Shown: in pieces, positions 18,151-27,601 of the stretch
How the letters are laid out: each line of letters starts with the position of its first letter
How positions within the stretch are numbered: the stretch's first letter is position 1
Source of the DNA: Halomonas sp. 7T
GTDB taxonomy: Bacteria; Pseudomonadota; Gammaproteobacteria; Pseudomonadales; Halomonadaceae
DNA: 64,000 bases
Direction: 5' to 3'
Assembly (NCBI RefSeq): GCF_025643255.1
Contig: NZ_CP087112.1
Coordinates: forward strand, 3,570,558-3,634,557
Program-made: the position numbers and the translations under genes
The notes under the pieces: model-generated
The model's input: the letters and a program-made list of their open reading frames with translations, nothing else
The model's database searches: none
Told to the model about the DNA's origin: nothing

Positions 18151-19413
18151 TTGGTGACTGATCAACAGTACTGTGCGCTCAGTGTTGAGACACTTTCCCA
18201 GCGGCTAGGTGGCGTGGATGACGTCGCGAGCCGGGTAGGGGGCAATTCGTCAACCTGGCGAGTTCGCGAAGTGGGCGATGGCAACCTGAACCTTGTGTTT
18301 ATCGTTTCAGGCAGTACCGGCAGTGTAGTAGTGAAGCAGGCGCTGCCTTATGTGCGCATGGTGGGCGAAAGCTGGCCGCTGCCGCTTTACCGTGCCCACT
18401 TTGAATATTATGCCTTAGTGCGTCAGGCCCAGCGTGCGCCGGGTATTGCGCCTGAGGTGCTTTATTTCGACAAACCCCAAGCGCTGATCGTCATGGAGTA
18501 CCTCTATCCGCACACGATTCTGCGCCGCAAGCTGATCAACGGTGAGCGTGTTACTCAGCTTGGTGAAACCATCGGTGAATTCTGCGCGCGCATGGCGTTT
18601 CGTGGCTCGGAACTATCACTGAGCAGTCCTGAGAAGAAGCAGGATGTGGGGCTGTTTTCAGGCAATGTCGCCATTCCTGCCATCACCGAATCATTGGTGT
18701 TTACCGACCCCTATTACGGCGCTGAAATGAACCACCATACGCCGGAGCTTTCGCCGGTAGTGGATGAGCTACGCCGTAATGCGCGGTTAAAAGCCAAGGT
18801 TCAGCGGCTGTTGATGAAGTTCACTGCTAACACCGAAACCATGCTCCACGGTGATCTTCACTCCGGCTCCATTATGGCCACGGATACTGACGTACGGGTC
18901 ATTGATCCTGAGTTCTCTCAGTACGGGCCGATGGCGTTTGACCTGGGCATGGCGGTGGCTAACTTCCTAATGGCTTATTTCAGCCAACCGGCTCATCGCC
19001 CGGAAGATGAGTGTGAGGCGTATCAGGAATGGATTCTTGAGGTGATTGAGGCGTGCTTTACCCGCTTTGACGCCGAATTCCGCCATCTATGGCAAACCGA
19101 GCGCACCGGTATTCTGTTTCCCAAATCGCTATTTGAAGAGCAGGGCAATAGCGCCGACGACGCCTGCGATGCGCTGCTGGAGGAGATCCGTCTGGACGCA
19201 CTGGCCTACTGCGGGATTGAAATGCACCGTCGCGTACTGTCGCTGGCTCATAACGCCGACTTTGAAGAGATTAAAGACACCGCGCTGCGCGCTAAGCTTG
19301 AAGCACGCAATGTGCTAATGGGCCAAGCGCTGATTCTAGAGCCGGAAGCCTACAGCGATCTTAGCGCGCTGGCAGAGCTAGCCCGGGCGTATAACCAGCA
19401 AGAGGTGCTGTAA
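18151..19413 (+). CDS. mtnK: 5-methylthioribose kinase
   Basis: Cytosolic kinase of 420 aa that phosphorylates 5-methylthioribose to 5-methylthioribose-1-phosphate with ATP, an early step of methionine salvage. It has the MtnK/aminoglycoside-phosphotransferase fold: nucleotide loop EVGDGNLNLVF near 39-49, catalytic loop MLHGDLHSGS near 231-240 and the metal Asp in VIDPEF. It starts at TTG 18151 (GAGGA at 7 bases) or the adjacent GTG 18154. It points toward the oppositely oriented mtnDCB genes, while mtnA lies beyond them. Presence of MtnK means the cell uses the nucleosidase route (MTA to MTR) rather than MTA phosphorylase. Confidence 0.95.
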   Translation: MVTDQQYCALSVETLSQRLGGVDDVASRVGGNSSTWRVREVGDGNLNLVFIVSGSTGSVVVKQALPYVRMVGESWPLPLYRAHFEYYALVRQAQRAPGIAPEVLYFDKPQALIVMEYLYPHTILRRKLINGERVTQLGETIGEFCARMAFRGSELSLSSPEKKQDVGLFSGNVAIPAITESLVFTDPYYGAEMNHHTPELSPVVDELRRNARLKAKVQRLLMKFTANTETMLHGDLHSGSIMATDTDVRVIDPEFSQYGPMAFDLGMAVANFLMAYFSQPAHRPEDECEAYQEWILEVIEACFTRFDAEFRHLWQTERTGILFPKSLFEEQGNSADDACDALLEEIRLDALAYCGIEMHRRVLSLAHNADFEEIKDTALRAKLEARNVLMGQALILEPEAYSDLSALAELARAYNQQEVL

Positions 19414-19430
19414 CAACAAATCATTTAATC

Positions 19431-19467
19431 GCAGCTTTAGCGGTCTCGCGCTAAAGCTGCGTTTTAC
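19431..19467 (+). terminator. Intrinsic terminator after mtnK
   Basis: A perfect 12-bp stem, GCAGCTTTAGCG (19431-19442) and its complement at 19449-19460, with a 6-base loop and a GTTTTAC tail on the plus strand. It sits between the convergent mtnK and mtnD genes. The tail is better on the plus strand than on the minus strand. Confidence 0.8.
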
Positions 19468-19477
19468 GATTCACCAT

Positions 19478-20029
19478 TCACAGTTGGTCAATACGATCAA
19501 ACTTCCCGGCGATATCGCTCTCTGTCCAGTGCGGTACCCAGCCTTCCACGTTATCGAAGAAGCGTAGCGCGGTGAATTCCGGCGCTGGGCCCATATCGAA
19601 CCAGTGGGGCGTATTGGCAGGCACGCTAATCAGGTCATTGCGAGAGCACAGCACCTGATACACTTTGTCTTCAATATGTAAGCAGAACAGCCCCTGGCCT
19701 TTGACGAAAAAGCGCACTTCATCTTCGTGATGGCGATGCTCATTTAAGAACTTCTGACGCATGGCGTCTTTGTCGGGGTGTGAGGGCACCATATGCAGCA
19801 CATCGACGGTTTGATAGCCGCCCAGGGCTTTCACCCGGTCAATATCTTCTTGGTAGAGTGCCAAAATATCTTCCTGGGTGGCGTCAGCGGCGATCTCTCC
19901 TGGCGTGGCCCAGCGCTCAAACAGCACGCCCACCTTGTTTAGCTCGGCGGTAATCTGCTCGCCGTCAGCGGTGTCCACTAGAGCATCGTTAGGGTTCTGA
20001 TCGGCAAATACTTTCAGTTGCGACATCAA
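19478..20029 (-). CDS. mtnD: Acireductone dioxygenase
   Basis: Cupin metalloenzyme of 183 aa that oxidises the acireductone of methionine salvage to the 2-keto precursor of methionine plus formate (Fe form) or to an off-pathway product (Ni form). The metal ligands are visible in HRHHEDEVRFF and a later His (TPHWFD). Its length is normal for bacterial ARD. It is the last gene of the minus-strand mtnBCD set, 33 bases after mtnC. Confidence 0.95.
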   Translation of the reverse strand: MMSQLKVFADQNPNDALVDTADGEQITAELNKVGVLFERWATPGEIAADATQEDILALYQEDIDRVKALGGYQTVDVLHMVPSHPDKDAMRQKFLNEHRHHEDEVRFFVKGQGLFCLHIEDKVYQVLCSRNDLISVPANTPHWFDMGPAPEFTALRFFDNVEGWVPHWTESDIAGKFDRIDQL

Positions 20030-20062
20030 AAAATCTCCTTAAAAGTGACGGGCCGTATAAGG

Positions 20063-20749
20063 CTACAGGGCAATCTCATCAAAGCGGGTGACGCAGGCGT
20101 GAACATTGCCCGCCTGGGTGCCTTCGCGCACCAACTGCAGCGTCTGCATGCCCGCCTGCTTGGCGGAGTCTAGTTCTTCAACCACATCTGATAAGAACAG
20201 TACTGCCTCCGCCGGTAGGTCAAGCTCAGCCACAATGCGCTGATAGGCGGCAACGTCACGTTTATGTCCGATATGAGTATCAAAGTAGCCGCTGAATAGG
20301 GGGGTCAAATCGCCCTCGTCGCTATAGCCAAACAGCAGTTTTTGCGCTTGCACCGAGCCTGACGAGTAGATGTATAGCGCTTTGCCTGACGCTTTCCAGT
20401 GACGCAGGGTGGGGGCCACGTCGCTATACACGTGGCCTGTAAAGTCGCCGCGCTGATAACCATCCGCCCACACCATGCCCTGCAAGGCTTTTAGCGGCGT
20501 GACTTTTTGGTCGGTCTCGATCCAGTGCAGTAGCTGGGCAATGACGGCGTCCAGTGAGGCATCAGGCTCGCCCATTTCACGGCGCACGGCATCGACCTGC
20601 TCGGCAACGGCTGGCGCCTCTGCGCTAGCGCGTAGAAAGTCGGGCAACTTGGCGTGGGCGTAGGGAAACAGCACCTTATGCACGAAACTGATATCCGTGG
20701 TGGTGCCTTCAATATCGGTCACAATCGCGCGTACAGCTGGGTTACTCAT
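20063..20749 (-). CDS. mtnC: Enolase-phosphatase E1
   Basis: HAD-superfamily bifunctional enzyme of 228 aa that enolises and dephosphorylates 2,3-diketo-5-methylthiopentyl-1-phosphate to the acireductone. It carries the family signature DIEGTTTDISFVHKVLFPYA, with the first Asp as nucleophile, YSSGSVQAQK as the second HAD motif and FLSDVVEELD as the acidic motif. It sits between mtnB (34 bases upstream) and mtnD. Confidence 0.96.
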   Translation of the reverse strand: MSNPAVRAIVTDIEGTTTDISFVHKVLFPYAHAKLPDFLRASAEAPAVAEQVDAVRREMGEPDASLDAVIAQLLHWIETDQKVTPLKALQGMVWADGYQRGDFTGHVYSDVAPTLRHWKASGKALYIYSSGSVQAQKLLFGYSDEGDLTPLFSGYFDTHIGHKRDVAAYQRIVAELDLPAEAVLFLSDVVEELDSAKQAGMQTLQLVREGTQAGNVHACVTRFDEIAL

Positions 20750-20783
20750 TTAAGACTGCTCATTCAAGACACCTCATTTAGGA

Positions 20784-21398
20784 TCACCGATTCTCTTCGA
20801 GAACACAGGCGAGTAAAAACTCGATGGCTTCCAAGTGGCGGCGACAGCTGGCGATACTATCGCCCACGGCGTAAATGCCGTGCCCTGCCACTAAAAAGCC
20901 CCAGGGCATGGGCCAGCCGCTGCGTACATGCTCGGCTAGTTCTTCCATATCCTGGGAGTTGGGCACCACCGGTAACGTAATGGTAGCGTCGTGGGTGACA
21001 TTGCCCGCTAGCGCCTTTTGCATCTCAAAACCGCTTAGCTTTATGCCCTGGGGGAAGCGACGTGAGAGCACCGTGCTGGCCACGGTGTGAGTGTGCAGCA
21101 CGCAGTGAATGGTCGGGTCTAGCCGATACAGCGCGGCATGTAGATCGCTTTCTGCGCTCGGCTTGCCGTTGCCTTCAAGCATCTTGCCATCCAGGTTGCA
21201 GAGCAACAGATCATCGGCTTGAATGCGGGTTTTATCCCGGCCAGAGGCAGTCACCCAATAGCCCGTTTCAGTCCGGGCGGAAAAATTGCCGCCGGTGGCG
21301 GGCGTCCAGCCCTGCTGCGCCGCCCATGAAATGGCATCCAGCAGTTCATTTTGTAGCGTCATCATAGGATCAGTGTCGCCTCTTCTAGTGGTCGCCAT
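20784..21398 (-). CDS. mtnB: Methylthioribulose-1-phosphate dehydratase
   Basis: Zinc-dependent class II aldolase-fold enzyme that dehydrates 5-methylthioribulose-1-phosphate. Features: TGGNFSAR near the N-terminus, a KPSAESDLHAALY active-site Glu region and the zinc histidines in VLHTHTVAS, with a later His in AGHGIYAVG. The long form is 204 aa. A start at 21365 or 21362 (193 or 192 aa) is just as likely: AGAGG lies upstream of it and the family usually has only about 18 residues before the GW motif. It is the first gene of mtnBCD and divergent from mtnA. Confidence 0.95.
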   Translation of the reverse strand: MATTRRGDTDPMMTLQNELLDAISWAAQQGWTPATGGNFSARTETGYWVTASGRDKTRIQADDLLLCNLDGKMLEGNGKPSAESDLHAALYRLDPTIHCVLHTHTVASTVLSRRFPQGIKLSGFEMQKALAGNVTHDATITLPVVPNSQDMEELAEHVRSGWPMPWGFLVAGHGIYAVGDSIASCRRHLEAIEFLLACVLEENR

Positions 21399-21477
21399 TC
21401 TATATGATAAGCTTCGCGCCTGATAAGCCGTGCTGTTGTTCTGCTAGTCAAGTTCAAGTGCTCAAGGAGTTCATCGA
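21399..21477. promoter_or_regulatory. Divergent mtnB/mtnA control region
   Basis: Only 79 bases separate the divergent genes. On the minus strand an AT-rich TATCATATAGAAT block (about 21397-21409) could hold the mtnB -10, which would fit translation from the ATG pair at 21365/21362. AAGGAG precedes mtnA. No SAM riboswitch fold was recognised. Confidence 0.35.
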
Positions 21478-22497
21478 ATGCCTCAACTTCAATCACGCAG
21501 TTTGCGGGTTAATGCCGACCACCTTGAGTATTTGGATCAAACCCAACTGCCCCAAGTAGAACAGTGGGTGCGCTGTGGCTCGCCTGAAGCGTGGCAGGGC
21601 GCGGTTAAAAATCTCGCTATTCGCGGCGCGCCGCTGATTGGCTTGAGCGCAGCCTTTGTGCTGGCGCAGTATGCCGCGCGCCATCCAGGCGGTGATTGGC
21701 AGTTGGTAAGCGACCGCTTACGCGCCACTCGCCCCACGGCAGTTAACTTAATGTACTGCTTAGATGCCATGGAAGCCTGCTTTGAGCGCGGCGCCAATGC
21801 CCTGACCGAGCGTGCCGCCGCGCTGTTTGCCGAAGACCGGGCGCTATGCCAGCGTATGGCCGAGCGGGGCGCTGATCTTTTACAGCCGGGCGAGCGGGTG
21901 CTGACTCACTGCAACACCGGGGCGCTGGCCACCGCAGGGGTGGGTACCGCGATTGGCGCGCTTGCAGTCGCCAAACAGCGCGGCGTTGAGCTGCAGGTGT
22001 ATGTGGATGAAACACGCCCATTGCTGCAGGGTGGCCGTTTAACCGCCTGGGAAATGGCGGATTTGGGGATTCCCTATCAGCTGATTGCTGACAGCATGGC
22101 CGCCAGCCTAATGGCGGCGGGCAAAGTAGATAAAGTGATGGTGGGCGCTGACCGCATCTGTGCCAACGGCGACTTTGCCAACAAAGTGGGCACTTACATG
22201 CTGGCGGTGATCGCTCACTATCATCAGGTGCCGTTCTATGTGGTGGCCCCCTACACCACGGTAGACCCCGCCTGCGCCACCGGTGCAGATATTCCCATTG
22301 AACAGCGCGACGCTGCCGAAATACGTGGCGTTGCTGGCGCCTTTGGGGAAGTGGTGTGGGCGCCTGAAGATGCACCCGTATGGAACCCCGCCTTTGATGT
22401 GACGCCTGCGGAGCTTGTCACCGGTTGGGTGATGGACACAGGCGTGTTTGATGCGGCTGCTATCGCGCGTGGCGAGCATTGCCAGGGGCGGGATTAA
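21478..22497 (+). CDS. mtnA: Methylthioribose-1-phosphate isomerase
   Basis: eIF2B-fold isomerase of 339 aa converting 5-methylthioribose-1-phosphate to the ribulose form. Landmarks are the RGAPLIG motif (NLAIRGAPLIGLSAAFVLA), THCNTGALATAG with the catalytic Cys, and VGADRICANGDFANKVGTY with the catalytic Asp. CAAGGAG precedes the ATG. With mtnK, mtnB, mtnC and mtnD in the same 4.3 kb, every step from methylthioribose to the keto acid is present; the nucleosidase and the final transaminase are not in this cluster. Confidence 0.96.
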   Translation: MPQLQSRSLRVNADHLEYLDQTQLPQVEQWVRCGSPEAWQGAVKNLAIRGAPLIGLSAAFVLAQYAARHPGGDWQLVSDRLRATRPTAVNLMYCLDAMEACFERGANALTERAAALFAEDRALCQRMAERGADLLQPGERVLTHCNTGALATAGVGTAIGALAVAKQRGVELQVYVDETRPLLQGGRLTAWEMADLGIPYQLIADSMAASLMAAGKVDKVMVGADRICANGDFANKVGTYMLAVIAHYHQVPFYVVAPYTTVDPACATGADIPIEQRDAAEIRGVAGAFGEVVWAPEDAPVWNPAFDVTPAELVTGWVMDTGVFDAAAIARGEHCQGRD

Positions 22498-22640
22498 CCG
22501 TATCGGTAGACGCTAACCCAATGGCGTTAGCGCATATAGCCAAAATGACGCCCTTGCCTTGTTTTCGGCAGTACTGAAGGACGCAGCAAATCAGCGTGCT
22601 ACACGGCGCTACCGCCCGTGGTCTTGCTGGTTTAGCTGCT

Positions 22641-24458
22641 TCATTCGGTTTTCTGGTGCGCCAGAATAACGGCCAGAAAGCCTTCACCGTAATCCGCAAG
22701 TTTACGTGTGCCAATGCCCGAAATCGCGCCCAGTGCCTCCATGTTTTGGGGGTTCTGTTCGACCAGTTCAGCCAGGGTGGCGTCGTGGAAAATTACATAG
22801 GCGGGCACGCCCTGGGCCTCGGCCAGTTTCCGACGGTGCTGGCGCAGGGCTTCCCAAAGCTCGCCATGGGGCAGCGTGGCCGAGGCCCCTTTGCTGCCCC
22901 GCCGGGTGGCCTTGGCCTTGCTTGGTTTGCGCAGGGTAAGCGAGTGTTCGCCGCGCAGCACCGGCTTGGCGTTGGCCGTGAGCTTAATGCCGCCGTGGCC
23001 CTCCATGTCCACACTTAAATAGCCGCTGGCAATCAGTTGGCGAAAGAGCGCTTTCCACTCGTTAGCCGAGAGTTCTTTGCCAATACCGAAGGTGCTGAGG
23101 CGGTCGTGGCCAAAACGGGTGATCCGCTCGTTATGTTTACCTAGTAGTACATCCACCAGATAGGTCACGCCGAAGCGCTGCTCGGTGCGGTAGACGCACG
23201 ACAGCGCCTTCTGCGCCGCCACGGTGGCCTCCCAGGTCTCGGGCGGGGTCAGGCAGTTATCGCAATTGCCGCAGGGCGAATTCAGATGATCGCCAAAGTA
23301 ATGAAGCAGCGCCTGGCGGCGGCAGCTGATGATTTCGCAAAGCCCCAGCATGGCGTCGAGTTTCTGCTGCTCAATGCGCTTTTGCTGGTCGGCAGCGCTG
23401 GAGTCCTGCTGCATCTGACGCAGCGTGATCACGTCCTGAAGCCCGTAGGCCATCCAGGCATCGGCGGGCAGTCCATCGCGCCCGGCGCGGCCGGTTTCCT
23501 GGTAGTAGGCTTCAATGCTCTTGGGCAGGTTAAGGTGGGCGACAAAGCGCACGTCCGGTTTGTCGATGCCCATGCCAAAGGCGATGGTGGCCACCACGAC
23601 CACACCATCTTCACGCAGAAAACGGGTCTGGTGGTGCTGGCGCTGCTCGGGGGGCAGCCCGGCGTGGTAGGGCAGCGCGGTTAGCCCCTGACGTTCCAGC
23701 CAGGCGGCGGTCTCCTCCACCTTGCGCCGGGAAAGGCAGTAGACGATACCCGCCTCGCCGTCGTGGTGCTCGCGGATAAAGCGCAGCAGCTGTTCCTTGG
23801 CGTTACCCTGATTTTCGGCGATATGGTAGCGGATGTTGGGCCGGTCAAAGCCGCTGTTGTAAAGCGCCGCCTCCTGGAGCTGCAGATGCTCCATGATATC
23901 GCCTCGGGTGGGCACATCGGCGGTGGCGGTTAGGGCAATGCGCGGCACCTGGGGAAAGCGCTGATGCAGATGGGAGAGCTGGCGATACTCGGGGCGAAAA
24001 TCGTGGCCCCACTGGGAAACACAGTGGGCTTCATCAATGGCGAACAGCGCAATCTTGGTCTGCTCCAGCAACACCTGCATACGCGCCGTGGCCAGCCGTT
24101 CCGGCGCCACATATAAAAGATCCAGCTCGCCCGCTCGCAGGCGGTTTTCCACTTCGACCGCCTCATGGTAATCAAGACTGGAGTTAAGGTAGGCCGCCCT
24201 AACCCCGTTTTGCTGAAGTGCCGCCACCTGATCCTGCATCAGCGCGATCAGCGGCGATACCACAATCGCGGTGCCTTCGCGCAAGAGTGCCGGGATCTGA
24301 TAGCACAGCGACTTGCCACCGCCGGTGGGCATCAGTACCAGCGCATCGCCCCCAGCCATTACATGCTCGATGATCGCCTGCTGGGGGCCGCGAAAGCTAT
24401 CGTAGCCAAATACTTCCTGCAGTACCTTGAGGGCTGCTGGATGGGGGGCGCCGTGCAT
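22641..24458 (-). CDS. recQ: ATP-dependent DNA helicase RecQ
   Basis: A 3'-to-5' helicase of 605 aa for recombination and repair. Motifs in order: Walker [15 protein letters not shown] in [18 protein letters not shown], the aromatic-rich loop, SATADV-like LTATAD, motif [12 protein letters not shown], the zinc Cys set (CEIISCRRQ...CGNCDNC), a winged-helix RQC domain and a C-terminal HRDC domain (about 520-600). I chose the ATG at 24458 because AAGGAGAG lies just upstream; a GTG at 24500 would add 14 residues without a ribosome site. It converges on mtnA. Confidence 0.96.
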   Translation of the reverse strand: MHGAPHPAALKVLQEVFGYDSFRGPQQAIIEHVMAGGDALVLMPTGGGKSLCYQIPALLREGTAIVVSPLIALMQDQVAALQQNGVRAAYLNSSLDYHEAVEVENRLRAGELDLLYVAPERLATARMQVLLEQTKIALFAIDEAHCVSQWGHDFRPEYRQLSHLHQRFPQVPRIALTATADVPTRGDIMEHLQLQEAALYNSGFDRPNIRYHIAENQGNAKEQLLRFIREHHDGEAGIVYCLSRRKVEETAAWLERQGLTALPYHAGLPPEQRQHHQTRFLREDGVVVVATIAFGMGIDKPDVRFVAHLNLPKSIEAYYQETGRAGRDGLPADAWMAYGLQDVITLRQMQQDSSAADQQKRIEQQKLDAMLGLCEIISCRRQALLHYFGDHLNSPCGNCDNCLTPPETWEATVAAQKALSCVYRTEQRFGVTYLVDVLLGKHNERITRFGHDRLSTFGIGKELSANEWKALFRQLIASGYLSVDMEGHGGIKLTANAKPVLRGEHSLTLRKPSKAKATRRGSKGASATLPHGELWEALRQHRRKLAEAQGVPAYVIFHDATLAELVEQNPQNMEALGAISGIGTRKLADYGEGFLAVILAHQKTE

Positions 24459-24520
24459 CAATGCTCTCCTTGTCTCGTGCTTGAGGGAGAATTGTCGCAC
24501 GAAAATTCAAGGGAGTTTGC

Positions 24521-25363
24521 CTAGCGAATCCCCGCTCTTAAAAACGACTGCACGAACTGGCGTTGGAAGAGCAAAAAGGCAATTAGCAGCGGGGCGATGC
24601 TTAACAGCGTCGCAGCGCTAACGGTCGCCCAGTTAACGCCGGTTTCGGGCGCGGAAAATACCCCTAACCCTACCGTTAGCGGGCGGCTCTCTACCGAGTT
24701 GGTCACCACTAATGGCCAGATAAAGTTATTCCAGTGGTGGCTAATCGAGGCCAGCCCGTAAGCAAGATAGGTAGGCTTGGCTAGCGGTACGTACACCTTC
24801 CACAAAATTTCCAGCCAGTTGCAGCCTTCGATACGCGCGGCGTCTTCCAGCTCCCTTGGAATGGTTTTAAACGTTTGGCGGAGCAGAAAAATACCCAGGG
24901 CGCTAGCCACATAAGGTAAGCCAATCCCGGTGATGGTGTTGATCAGCCCCAGCTCACTAGCGATGCGGTAGTTCTCGACAATCAGCACTTCTGGGAACAC
25001 AAAGAGCTGAATCAGCACCAGCATAAACAGAACGTTTTTGCCGGGAATTGGAAAGCGCGCAAAGGCAAACGCTGCCAGGGTACAGATCACAAACTGGCCA
25101 ATCACCACCCCTGTTACCAGCGCAAAGGTGTTCAGGTAGTAGCGGGTAAAGGGCGCTTGAGACCAGGCGTTAGTGAAGTTCTCCAGCGTCAGCGGGGCAA
25201 AGAGCGCAAAGTTCACCATAAACTCGCTGGGGTGGAAGGCGGCCCAAAAGGCGTACAGCAGCGGAAAAATCCAAATAATCGCCAGTAGCCACGCGGCCAC
25301 GGTTTCCAGCGCGGGAATTGAGAAGAAGCGGGAGCGGGGCGCATAGGAAGTGGTCGTATTCAT
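24521..25363 (-). CDS. ABC importer permease, UgpE/MalG type
   Basis: A 280-aa inner-membrane permease with about six TM helices and the EAA loop (ELEDAARIEGCNWLEILWKVYVPL), which contacts the ATPase. It belongs to the carbohydrate/glycerol-3-phosphate importer class (CUT1). Its ATG overlaps the stop of the partner permease (ATGA). It is the last gene of the four-gene importer operon. The hydrophobic core does not tell the substrate. Confidence 0.9.
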   Translation of the reverse strand: MNTTTSYAPRSRFFSIPALETVAAWLLAIIWIFPLLYAFWAAFHPSEFMVNFALFAPLTLENFTNAWSQAPFTRYYLNTFALVTGVVIGQFVICTLAAFAFARFPIPGKNVLFMLVLIQLFVFPEVLIVENYRIASELGLINTITGIGLPYVASALGIFLLRQTFKTIPRELEDAARIEGCNWLEILWKVYVPLAKPTYLAYGLASISHHWNNFIWPLVVTNSVESRPLTVGLGVFSAPETGVNWATVSAATLLSIAPLLIAFLLFQRQFVQSFLRAGIR

Positions 25364-26244
25364 TGATAGTGCGTCCTGCGATCTAAAATCGTGAACTTAA
25401 GCGTGGCCACTACCGCGAGCACTAGCAGAATCACCACCGTAATGGTGGCTGCCGTGGTGCGGTCAAAGAACGAGAAGGCATTCTCGTAGACGTAGTAGAG
25501 CAGCAGGTTGGTGGCGTTGTTGGGCCCACCCTTGGTCAAGATAAATAGGTGATCCACGACCCGTACCGAGTTAATCAGCGCATTGATGAGCACAAACAGC
25601 GTGGTGGGCATGAGTAGTGGAAAGGTGACGCGCCAAAAGAAGCTCCAGCGGCTAGTGCCTTCTAAATCAGCCGCCTCTTTTAACTCGGGTGGCATACTCT
25701 GTAGCGCCGCCAAGTAGAAGATCATAAAAAAGCCGGCCTCCTTCCACACCGACATCACGATCACCGAACTTAATGCAAGGTTTGGATCGCCAAGCCAGTT
25801 CACCCCAGAAAAGCCCAGCATACCGAGCAGTTTATTGAATAGGCCAATTTGCGGCGCATAGAAAAACATCCAGATATTGGCGGCAGCGATCATGGGTAGA
25901 ATCGTCGGCGTAAAGTAGGCCATGCGCACAAAGCCCCGACCGCGAAGCTTGCCATTGACGAATAGCGCCATACCCAAAGCCAGCGCGATAGACGTAGGAA
26001 TCGTACCGACGGCGTAGATTAAGTTGTTACGCGCTACTTTCCAAAACGTCGGGTCATCGAACAACACCTGATAATTTTCAAGGCCTACGAATTCAGTGGG
26101 TGCACCGCGAAAGCCGGGTAAAAACAGACTGTTAATGACCGTCGTCACGGTCGGTAAATAAGCAAAAGTCGTCAGCAGTACTGCAGCGGGCAGTAGCAGA
26201 AGCGCGCCATAGAGCTGCATTTTGCGGTGGTTGGTGAATGACAT
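25360..26244 (-). CDS. ABC importer permease, UgpA/MalF type
   Basis: A 294-aa partner permease of the CUT1 class with six TM helices and an EAA loop (ELKEAADLEGTSRWSFFWRV). The chosen ATG at 26244 avoids a GTG at 26259 that would run closer to the upstream hairpin. The gene follows the binding-protein gene after a palindromic hairpin, an arrangement that usually makes permeases less abundant than the binding protein. Confidence 0.9.
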   Translation of the reverse strand: MSFTNHRKMQLYGALLLLPAAVLLTTFAYLPTVTTVINSLFLPGFRGAPTEFVGLENYQVLFDDPTFWKVARNNLIYAVGTIPTSIALALGMALFVNGKLRGRGFVRMAYFTPTILPMIAAANIWMFFYAPQIGLFNKLLGMLGFSGVNWLGDPNLALSSVIVMSVWKEAGFFMIFYLAALQSMPPELKEAADLEGTSRWSFFWRVTFPLLMPTTLFVLINALINSVRVVDHLFILTKGGPNNATNLLLYYVYENAFSFFDRTTAATITVVILLVLAVVATLKFTILDRRTHYQ

Positions 26245-26268
26245 AGTGAAGTACCGCACGTTGGAAAA

Positions 26269-26286
26269 GCCGGGGCATGCCCCGGC
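26269..26286 (-). terminator. Hairpin between binding-protein and permease genes (attenuating terminator)
   Basis: A perfect 18-base palindrome, GCCGGGGCATGCCCCGGC, followed on the minus strand by TTTT. It lies 22 bases after the binding-protein stop and 25 bases before the permease ATG. It can act as a leaky terminator or 3' stabiliser that gives unequal expression. Confidence 0.7.
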
Positions 26287-26307
26287 GAACAGTAAAATGG
26301 CTAACGA

Positions 26308-27591
26308 TTAGCGGGCGTAGCGGCGTAACACGCTATCGGCCTCTTGCTGCGCCTGGCTAAGCGCTTCTTGCGCTGTCATTTGGCCGGTCAGCGCTGCTTG
26401 CACGGCGTTATCCAAGGCGCGGCGAATGCGGCCACCCTGGTAAGTGGAAAGCTCTGCTGTGCCGTGTTCAAGCTGGTCGCGGGCGACCGCGGCAGGTGGG
26501 AACTCTTCCACATAGCCTTGCAGCGCGTCGGTTTCGTAGGCGGCGGGGCTAACGCCCATATAGCCGGTTTCAATCGACCAGGCGGCAGCTCGCTCGGGAG
26601 CGGTCATCCAGCGGATAAAGGTCATCGCTGCGCGCTGCTCTTCTTCTGTCGTATCTTCAAAAATGTAGAAGTTACCGCCGCCGGTGGGGCTGCCGCGCTG
26701 GGTTTTCATCGGCAGCATAGCGACGCCAAAATCAAAATTGGCTTCGCTGCGCACCGCGGTCAGGTTGCCCGTGGTGTGCCACATCATGGCCGTGGACTCT
26801 TCTAGGAAGTTCTGGCGCAGCGTGCCCCACTCAATGGTGCCGTCGGGCATGGCATTGTGCTCGGTGGCTAGCGATACCCAATACTCCAGCGCTTCAACCG
26901 CTGCGGGGTCGTCGAAGTAGACCTCGGTGCCATCTTCGCTCATTAGCCGGTGGCCGTTCTGAAAGGCAAAGGCCTGGAACATCCAGTAGGGGTAGCCGGT
27001 CGATGGCACCATCACGCCCCACTGCTCGCCATTGGAGGCTTCGCGCACGGTAGCGGCCATCTCGGCCATCTCTTGCCAGTTTTCTGGAGGTGTTTCGGGA
27101 TCTAGGCCAGCGGCTTCAAAGGCGTCTTTGTTCCAGAACAGTACGATGGTGGAGCGCTGGAAGGGGATGCCGTAGGTTTTGCCATCCAGTTGGCCATTTT
27201 CCATCAGCCCTGGGTAGAAGCCATCGAGCCATTCGCGCTCTTCATCAGTTTCGACCAGGTCATCAAAGGCGACGATGGCGTTCTGCTCAATCAGCTCGTA
27301 CAGATCGATGGAGAACATGACCGACAGCTGCGGCGTTTCACCCGCTTCCATCGCCGACATGGCGCGCACGCGGGTGTCGTCGTAGTTACCGGCGTAGATG
27401 GCTTCTACATCGATATCCGGGTATTCGGTCTCAAACTCTTCAACCAATCCATCGACCACATCGGTGAGCGCACCGCCCACGGCAACGGGATAGTACATGG
27501 TGAGTACAGTGGGGTCGTTGGCGGCAGCTTGACCGGCGCTTAGCAGGCCAGCGGTGAGTGCAGAAAGAGCAAAGGGGATACGGGCACGCAT
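26308..27591 (-). CDS. Periplasmic substrate-binding protein of a CUT1 ABC importer
   Basis: A 427-aa exported binding protein. The signal peptide (MRARIPFALSALTAGLLSAG) is cleaved near AAA-ND at about residue 24. The mature protein is of the extracellular solute-binding family 1 type (opening VLTMYYPVAVGGALTDVVDG, then AIYAGNYDDTRVRAMSAMEAG), most like UgpB-type proteins. It is rich in Glu and Asp, as expected of a halophile periplasmic protein. The start at 27591 has TTGAGGTG at 7 bases. The substrate might be a sugar, a glycerol phosphate or another polyol; it cannot be fixed from sequence. Confidence 0.88.
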   Translation of the reverse strand: MRARIPFALSALTAGLLSAGQAAANDPTVLTMYYPVAVGGALTDVVDGLVEEFETEYPDIDVEAIYAGNYDDTRVRAMSAMEAGETPQLSVMFSIDLYELIEQNAIVAFDDLVETDEEREWLDGFYPGLMENGQLDGKTYGIPFQRSTIVLFWNKDAFEAAGLDPETPPENWQEMAEMAATVREASNGEQWGVMVPSTGYPYWMFQAFAFQNGHRLMSEDGTEVYFDDPAAVEALEYWVSLATEHNAMPDGTIEWGTLRQNFLEESTAMMWHTTGNLTAVRSEANFDFGVAMLPMKTQRGSPTGGGNFYIFEDTTEEEQRAAMTFIRWMTAPERAAAWSIETGYMGVSPAAYETDALQGYVEEFPPAAVARDQLEHGTAELSTYQGGRIRRALDNAVQAALTGQMTAQEALSQAQQEADSVLRRYAR

Positions 27592-27601
27592 GGGAAACAC
27601 C

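Noticed and set aside
21399..21477. SAM riboswitch before the mtn or met genes
   Set aside because: The leaders are short and show no SAM-I or SAM-II fold; the metX leader is outside the window.
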